Source: Candidatus Dependentiae bacterium (GTDB lineage: Bacteria > Babelota > Babeliae > Babelales > UASB340). Taken from it: a DNA stretch of 21,701 bases. The notes under the pieces were generated by a model. That model was not told the origin of the DNA. It ran no database searches and was given only the letters and a program-made list of their open reading frames with translations. Location of the stretch: contig JAHIKO010000034.1 of NCBI GenBank assembly GCA_018897535.1, positions 1-21,701 of the forward strand. Reading direction: 5' to 3'. This document shows positions 16,401-21,701 of the stretch, one piece after another (positions within the stretch are counted from its first letter, which is position 1; every line of letters begins with the position of its first letter). The position numbers were made by a program, and so were the translations under genes.

Positions 16401-17816
16401 TTATTTTATTTCTACTTTATTTTTTTCTGCAACATCTTCAAGTGTTCCAACCATATAAAATGCAGCTTCAGGAATATTATCACATTGACCTGAAACTAAT
16501 TTTTCAAAATCTTGAACCGTTTTTTCTCTGGATACAAATCTACCCGGAATATTAAAAAATTGCTGCGCTACAAATAATGGTTGAGTTAAAAATTTTTGAA
16601 TCTTTTTTGCTCTATAAACTACCAATTTATCGGCATCCGAAAGTTCATCCATTCCAAGAATTGCAATTATATCTTGCAACTCTTTATATTTTTGTAAAAT
16701 TTTCTGAACAGCTCTTGCCACGTCATAATGAAGATTTCCAACAATTGACGGCTTTAAGCCATTAGAAACGGATTCCAACGGATCAACTGCAGGATATAAA
16801 CCGGCTTGTGAAATTTTTCGCGAAAGAACCGTACTTGAATCCAAATGTTGAAATGTTGTAGCAGGAGCAGGATCGGTATAATCATCTGCCGGCACATAGA
16901 CAGCTTGAATTGATGTAATTGATCCATTTTGAGTACTCGTAATGCGCTCTTGAAGCATTCCCATCTCAGATGCAAGTGTAGGTTGATAACCGACGGCAGA
17001 AGGCATTCTGCCAAGAAGTGCCGATACTTCAGAACCGGCTTGAACATATCTAAATATATTATCAATAAATAATAATGTATCTTTTTTCTCTTTATCTCTA
17101 AAATATTCCGCCATAGTCAATCCGGTCAGACCAACCCTTAATCGAGCGCCGGGCATTTCACCCATTTGACCAAAAACAAGGGCCGTTTTATCTATAACTC
17201 CGGAAGCTTTCATCTCAAGCCAAAGTTCATTACCCTCTCTTGTTCTCTCACCAATTCCAACAAACACTGAGTATCCGCCATGCTCAATTGCAACGTTTCT
17301 AATTAATTCTTGGACTAAAATAGTTTTACCAACACCGGCACCACCAAATAGCCCTATCTTGGATCCCTTTACATAAGGACAAAGTAAATCCAAAACTTTT
17401 ATTCCGGTTTCCAAAATTTCATCGGTAATCTTTTGTTCTATAAGACTTGGAGCTTGACGATAAATCGACCAAAGCTCAACATTTTCCAGATCGTTACCTC
17501 CGTCAATTGGATTACCCAAAACATTAAATATTCTTCCAAGAACAGCTTTTCCAACCGGAACTTTTATTGGAGACTGTGTATCTAAAACAATTGTACCACG
17601 CATTACTCCATCTAAAGGTTCTAGCGCTATGCATCGCACAACGCCATCACCAAGATGCTGTGCAACCTCAAGACTTATCTCTTTTGTTAAAAAGTTTTTA
17701 TTATCATCTTTATTTAGAATAATAAGTTTATTGTAAATGTCCGGAACACTATCTTGTTTAAATTGCACATCTATTACAGTTCCACTAATGCGTAAAACAG
17801 TACCTTGGTTATTCAT
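16401..17816 (-). CDS. atpD: ATP synthase F1 beta subunit
   Basis: 471 aa, normal length. It is the catalytic subunit of the F1 head. The Walker A loop GGAGVGKT is at 158-165, the catalytic Glu in GERTREGN (E190), Walker B LLFIDNIFRY at 248-257, and the conserved SALLGRMPSAVGYQPTLA block at 265-282. The DELSEED loop reads DELSDAD (390-396). All catalytic residues I can check are intact, so it should be active. Only atpC follows; upstream is a divergent unrelated gene, so alpha, gamma and Fo genes must lie elsewhere. A separate atpDC pair is known from several phyla. A weak AAAGG precedes the ATG. Confidence 0.97.
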   Translation of the reverse strand: MNNQGTVLRISGTVIDVQFKQDSVPDIYNKLIILNKDDNKNFLTKEISLEVAQHLGDGVVRCIALEPLDGVMRGTIVLDTQSPIKVPVGKAVLGRIFNVLGNPIDGGNDLENVELWSIYRQAPSLIEQKITDEILETGIKVLDLLCPYVKGSKIGLFGGAGVGKTILVQELIRNVAIEHGGYSVFVGIGERTREGNELWLEMKASGVIDKTALVFGQMGEMPGARLRVGLTGLTMAEYFRDKEKKDTLLFIDNIFRYVQAGSEVSALLGRMPSAVGYQPTLASEMGMLQERITSTQNGSITSIQAVYVPADDYTDPAPATTFQHLDSSTVLSRKISQAGLYPAVDPLESVSNGLKPSIVGNLHYDVARAVQKILQKYKELQDIIAILGMDELSDADKLVVYRAKKIQKFLTQPLFVAQQFFNIPGRFVSREKTVQDFEKLVSGQCDNIPEAAFYMVGTLEDVAEKNKVEIK

Positions 17817-17971
17817 ATTTTAAAGCCTTTGCTCTTATAAAACATATTTTGCAATGTATTTATAGAAATTATTCCAATAGAAAATTTTTGTAAAGCATAT
17901 GAAAAAACAATAAAAATTTTGTATAATTTAGTATACTTTTTTAAAAAAGAAGAATAATTGAGGAATATTTT
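17817..17971. promoter_or_regulatory. Divergent intergenic region between atpD and the exported hydrolase gene
   Basis: 155 bp of very AT-rich DNA that should hold promoters for both directions. For the plus strand, TATAAT at 17922-17927 is a perfect -10 hexamer, with TATACT at 17932-17937 just after, but no good -35 at 16-18 bp. For the minus strand, TTTACA with a TAATTT 17 bp later (about 17868-17896) is possible. None is strong. GAGGAA at 17960-17965 is the ribosome binding site of the plus-strand gene. Confidence 0.35.
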
Positions 17972-19174
17972 ATGAAAAATTTAAAAGTAATAATTTTATT
18001 ATTAACAGTTTCCATAGTTACTGAAAAACAAGCATTAACCAAACAACAAAAAACAAAAAGTCCAAAACCCATATCTATAGAAAAAGATAAAACCGTTTTT
18101 AAATTGGTTAACGATAATTACGTTCCACTAAATAAATCTGAAAAACAAAAACAAAAGACTGAACTTATTACCATATTTGTTCATGGAACAATAATTCCAT
18201 ATCCATCAGTATCAAACGCCATTAAAACTATGCGTGGTGACAAAAAATCACCTTTAAAACATGAGACATTTTGGCACAAATATATAAACAATTTACGTTT
18301 TCAGGGATTTTATCAATATCAACCCATAGATGACCTTGGATTAATTAAAATTAATTTAGAAAAAACTAAAAATTTAAATATACATGAAAATATAAGCCAT
18401 GAAATAACCAATATATTTTCAAATAATTATAAAGCTCTAAAAAAAGATTATAAAAAATACTCCTATTATACATTTGGCTGGTGTGGCCGACTGGATGCTC
18501 AAAGAAGACTGGAAAGCGCTGAACAATTTTATAAAGAATTAATAAAAGAAATTGAAAAATTAAAAACAAAAAAAATAGTTCCGGAAATACAAATATATGC
18601 TCATTCACACGGGGGTAATGTTGCATTAAACCTTGCGAATATAGAAAAAAAACAAAATAAAAATTTAAAAATTAAAAAATTGGTACTTTTTGGAACCCCC
18701 GTTCAAAAAGAAACATCCGATTGCATAGGTTCAAATGTCTTTGAAAAAATATACAGTTTTTATTCAAAAGGCGATGATGTCCAAGTTGCAGATTTTATAT
18801 CAACTAAAAAACATAAATCCAATCGCAAATTTTACACAAAAGAAAAACCATTACCAAATAAATTGGTTCAAGTTGAAGTTAAATGTGACAAACTAAAACC
18901 AAGACACAGTGAATTATGGATAACAAAAACTCGTGCGAACTTAATGTACAGAGATAGACTATGCATATCACCATATCCGGTATTGATTTTTGAACCATCA
19001 ATTACAAATCAGATAGAAAATAATTTTAAAGATTGTAATAACATTAAAGTAAATATCAGAAAAACAAAAAAACCTAATAGCTTTGATGTATCAATAAAAG
19101 ATTTTCAGAAAAAGCATTTAGATAAAAAACATTATACGATAAACATACCCGCAAATAATCTTAATAAAGTTTAA
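17972..19174 (+). CDS. Exported alpha/beta-hydrolase (lipase/esterase-like), putative
   Basis: 400 aa. The N-terminus is a signal peptide (MKNLK, hydrophobic 6-16, possible cleavage near Ala21), followed by a Lys-rich linker to about 62. ITIFVHGT (66-73) looks like the first core strand with the HG oxyanion motif. IYAHSHGGNVAL (208-219) is the nucleophile elbow, a variant of GxSxG with the Ser at 212. LVLFGTPV (237-244) is the next strand, as in lipases. The acid could be D268 or D269 (YSKGDDVQ) and the His H312 (KPRHSELW), giving a complete, correctly ordered Ser-Asp-His triad. The last 80 residues are Lys/Asn-rich and unassigned. The start has a good GAGGAA Shine-Dalgarno. The fold and triad are inferred; no named family or substrate is claimed. 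It precedes secA by 91 bp. Confidence 0.75.
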   Translation: MKNLKVIILLLTVSIVTEKQALTKQQKTKSPKPISIEKDKTVFKLVNDNYVPLNKSEKQKQKTELITIFVHGTIIPYPSVSNAIKTMRGDKKSPLKHETFWHKYINNLRFQGFYQYQPIDDLGLIKINLEKTKNLNIHENISHEITNIFSNNYKALKKDYKKYSYYTFGWCGRLDAQRRLESAEQFYKELIKEIEKLKTKKIVPEIQIYAHSHGGNVALNLANIEKKQNKNLKIKKLVLFGTPVQKETSDCIGSNVFEKIYSFYSKGDDVQVADFISTKKHKSNRKFYTKEKPLPNKLVQVEVKCDKLKPRHSELWITKTRANLMYRDRLCISPYPVLIFEPSITNQIENNFKDCNNIKVNIRKTKKPNSFDVSIKDFQKKHLDKKHYTINIPANNLNKV

Positions 19175-19233
19175 TTAAAGTTAATTTTATTACTGTTTTT
19201 TATTAAACTCACAATTGTGATAAACTTTATTAA
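19161..19233 (+). repeat. Inverted repeat and palindrome between the hydrolase gene and secA
   Basis: TTAATAAAGTTTA (19161-19173) and TAAACTTTATTAA (19221-19233) are a perfect 13-bp inverted repeat; the left arm covers the hydrolase stop codon. Between them lies TCACAATTGTGA (19209-19220), a perfect 12-bp palindrome directly next to the right arm. It might be a stem-loop that limits read-through into secA, or a binding site in front of secA. There is no clear GC stem plus U-run, so I do not call a standard terminator. Confidence 0.45.
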
Positions 19234-19265
19234 ATTAATTTAAAATAAAAATTAAAGGACCTTAA

Positions 19266-21701
19266 ATGATAACGAAATTATTGGCAAAAGTATTTGGAAC
19301 AAATAACGAAAGAGAATTAAAATCTTTAAGACCATTAATTCATCAAATAAATTTGCTTGAAGATCAATTTATAAATCTAACTGAACCGGAATTAATGCAA
19401 AAGACATATGATTTTAGACAGAGACTTCAAAACGGTGAAAGCCTTGATAACCTTCTGCCCGAAAGCTTTGCACTTGTCCGAGAAACAGCAAAAAGAAAAT
19501 TGGGAGAACGACATTATGATGTTCAGCTTATAGGTGGAATAACTTTGCATAAAGGTCGTGTTGCAGAAATGAGAACCGGTGAAGGAAAAACTTTAACGGC
19601 TACACTCCCATTATATCTTAATGCTCTTGCAGGTAAGGGCGCACATCTTGTAACGGTTAACGATTATTTGGCAAAACGAGATGCCGAATGGATGGGAGAA
19701 ATCTACAATACTTTGGGCATGGAAGTTGGTATTATTCAAAATCAAATAGATGATTCTGAAAGAAAAAGGGCATATGGAGCAGATATTACTTATGGAACAA
19801 ATAATGAATTTGGTTTTGACTACCTAAGAGATAACATGAAATTTAATCTCTCAGATTACGTTCAAAGAGATTTAAATTTTGCAATAGTCGACGAAGTGGA
19901 CTCCATACTTATAGATGAAGCTAGAACTCCATTAATAATTTCAGGCCCAAGCGAAAAAGGCAGTGATCTTTATATTAAAGCAAATAAAGCTGTGCAATAT
20001 TTGAAAAAAATAGAAGATTATGAAGTTGATGAAAAAGAACGAACTGTAAATTTAACCGAAACAGGCATAGATAAACTTGAAAAAAGCTTATCAGTAGACA
20101 ATCTTTATGCTCCGGAAAATATTTTAGTTTTACACCATGCACAACAAGCTCTAAAAGCAAATGTTCTATTTAAACGAGATGTTGATTACGTTGTAAGAGA
20201 AAATGAAGTTTTAATAGTTGATGAATTCACTGGAAGAATTTTAGCCGGTCGACGTTATAGTGATGGACTACACCAAGCACTTGAAGCTAAAGAAGGTGTA
20301 AAAATAGAAAGAGAAAATCAAACGCTTGCAACAATTACACTACAAAATTATTTTAGAATGTATAAAAAATTATCCGGTATGACAGGAACTGCAGAAACAG
20401 AGGCAACAGAATTTTATAATATATATAAACTGCCAATAACAGTTATACCAACTCACAAACCAATGATTAGAAATGATCAATCCGATATAATATTTCTGTC
20501 AAAAGAAGATAAATTTAAAGCCGTAATAGATGATATAAAAAATAGTTACAATCAAAAACAACCGGTACTTGTTGGAACTATAGCTGTAGAAACATCCGAA
20601 TATTTAAGTTATTTATTAACAAAACAAAATATTCCGCACAACGTATTAAATGCAAAACAGCATGAAAGAGAAGCTGACATCGTAAAAGAAGCCGGCGAAC
20701 CAGGAAAAATAACAATAGCCACAAATATGGCCGGTCGAGGAACCGATATAAAAATAGGTCAACAAGTAAGAGAAATTGGTGGCTTAAGAATAGTTGGAAC
20801 GGAACGTCACGAAAGCAGAAGAATTGATAATCAGCTTCGAGGTAGATCCGGACGTCAGGGAGACCCGGGATCATCAAAATTTTATTTATCATTAGAGGAT
20901 GATCTTGTCAGAATTTTTGGCGGTGAAAAATTAAAAAATACAATGGAACGCCTCGGAATGCTGCCCGGAGAAAGTATTGAGCATAAAATGGTTTCCAGAA
21001 GCATTGAAAACGCTCAAGAAAAAGTAGAAAAACATAATTACGAAATCAGAAAACATCTATTGGAATATGATGACGTTTTAAATCAACAAAGAACAGTTGT
21101 ATACCAATATAGAAGAGAAATTTTAGAAGGTGCAGAACAAACTCAATTGCTTATCAAACAAATGCTTGGCGATATAATTTCGAATTTATTTGCAATTCAT
21201 TGTCCAAGAGCAAAGTGTGATTTAATTACACAAAATACAATATATGAATCAATAAAAAATGTAACACATTTGGATAAAGAAATTTTTGAAAACGCAAATT
21301 TAAATCCAACCGATTCTGCAACTTTTGAAACAAATTTATACAACTTTTTAATTTATCAATATGAACAATACAGAAAATTGCTTGATCCAGAAATGCTAAA
21401 AGAAGCTGAAAAATGGGTTTTACTCGAAACCATAGATCAAGCATGGAAAAAACATTTACAAAATATTGATTACTTAAAAGAAGGTATTGGTTTACGTGGT
21501 TATGGTCAAAAAAATCCATTAATAGAATACAAAAAAGAAGCTTTCGATTTATTTCAAGATATGATGTACCAAATCAAGTGGGATATTATAAGAATGATAT
21601 TCAGGATGCGTCCTGAAAATTTTGATGCTGCACGAGTTCATGAAATTGAAAAAGAACGCGAAAAAGAACTTGCCAATGCGCAAGTTGGCGGATCAATTGA
21701 A
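19266..21701 (+). CDS. secA: Preprotein translocase ATPase SecA, 3' end beyond the window
   Basis: 812 codons are present, open to the last base, with no internal stop; the C-terminus lies outside. SecA drives Sec-dependent export by pushing preproteins through SecYEG with ATP. Walker A is MRTGEGKT (102-109), followed by TVNDYLAKRDAEWM. Walker B is IVDEVDSILIDEARTPLIISG in the 207-227 stretch. The preprotein cross-linking domain spans about 228-370. NBD2 has TNMAGRGTDI at about 487-496 and the RGRSGRQGDPG motif at about 528-538. The helical wing/scaffold block ending LRGYGQKNPLIEYKKEAF lies near 745-765. The ATG follows AAAGGA with 6-nt spacing. Only the extreme C-terminal linker and any zinc-binding tail are missing. 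Confidence 0.98.
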   Translation, partial: MITKLLAKVFGTNNERELKSLRPLIHQINLLEDQFINLTEPELMQKTYDFRQRLQNGESLDNLLPESFALVRETAKRKLGERHYDVQLIGGITLHKGRVAEMRTGEGKTLTATLPLYLNALAGKGAHLVTVNDYLAKRDAEWMGEIYNTLGMEVGIIQNQIDDSERKRAYGADITYGTNNEFGFDYLRDNMKFNLSDYVQRDLNFAIVDEVDSILIDEARTPLIISGPSEKGSDLYIKANKAVQYLKKIEDYEVDEKERTVNLTETGIDKLEKSLSVDNLYAPENILVLHHAQQALKANVLFKRDVDYVVRENEVLIVDEFTGRILAGRRYSDGLHQALEAKEGVKIERENQTLATITLQNYFRMYKKLSGMTGTAETEATEFYNIYKLPITVIPTHKPMIRNDQSDIIFLSKEDKFKAVIDDIKNSYNQKQPVLVGTIAVETSEYLSYLLTKQNIPHNVLNAKQHEREADIVKEAGEPGKITIATNMAGRGTDIKIGQQVREIGGLRIVGTERHESRRIDNQLRGRSGRQGDPGSSKFYLSLEDDLVRIFGGEKLKNTMERLGMLPGESIEHKMVSRSIENAQEKVEKHNYEIRKHLLEYDDVLNQQRTVVYQYRREILEGAEQTQLLIKQMLGDIISNLFAIHCPRAKCDLITQNTIYESIKNVTHLDKEIFENANLNPTDSATFETNLYNFLIYQYEQYRKLLDPEMLKEAEKWVLLETIDQAWKKHLQNIDYLKEGIGLRGYGQKNPLIEYKKEAFDLFQDMMYQIKWDIIRMIFRMRPENFDAARVHEIEKEREKELANAQVGGSIE

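Noticed and set aside
16754..17065. Minus-strand alternative frame of about 100 codons in atpD
   Set aside because: It is out of frame with the unmistakable beta subunit and shows no domain.

Overview
The window is a strongly AT-rich bacterial chromosome segment with short intergenic gaps. It encodes ordinary Gram-negative-style housekeeping genes (histidyl-tRNA synthetase, primase, sigma-70, CDP-diglyceride synthase, TruA, Lgt, SecA, F1 beta and epsilon). It also encodes two tandem ADP/ATP-type nucleotide transporters (NTT/Tlc family). NTT carriers are the hallmark of obligate intracellular bacteria and plastids. Together with the base composition and gene mix, this points to a host-dependent bacterium. 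My best guess is Candidatus Dependentiae (TM6/Babeliae); Rickettsiales, Chlamydiae-like and Paracaedibacter-like bacteria remain alternatives. The taxon call is an inference, since no 16S rRNA is present.

Layout. (1) Positions 68-3955, minus strand: galE, a KtrB/TrkH-type K+ channel subunit, and an exported 469-aa protein with an internal 80-residue duplication. (2) Positions 3956-4185: divergent intergenic region with a GC-rich palindromic element of about 108 bp directly in front of hisS. (3) hisS (plus) converges on cdsA (minus) with a 6-bp tail overlap; cdsA overlaps truA by 20 bp. An intrinsic terminator between truA and the upstream glycosyltransferase fixes the truA start. (4) Positions 6944-12998, minus: one probable long transcription unit, tRNA-fMet - lgt - dnaG - rpoD - glycosyltransferase, behind a near-consensus promoter. 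This resembles a macromolecular-synthesis operon with an initiator tRNA at its head. (5) Positions 13084-15918, minus: two paralogous nucleotide transporters separated by a clean bidirectional terminator. (6) Positions 16134-17816, minus: atpD-atpC, the F1 beta and a shortened epsilon subunit, with no other ATP synthase genes beside them. (7) Positions 17972-21701, plus: an exported alpha/beta-hydrolase-like protein, then secA, which runs off the right edge.

How it fits together. The ATP synthase pieces and the NTT carriers sit side by side, suggesting both endogenous ATP handling and exchange of nucleotides with a host. SecA, Lgt and the two signal-peptide proteins belong to the secretory pathway. 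Most of the window is recognisable housekeeping; I do not see an unmistakable new multi-gene system. The most unusual points are the 150-residue lysine-rich extension of RpoD, the tRNA-fMet/lgt junction, the epsilon subunit lacking its C-terminal domain, the exported hydrolase, the duplicated beta-repeat protein and the palindromic repeat. No CRISPR array, insertion sequence or rRNA was seen, and no stretch over 300 bp lacks a gene.
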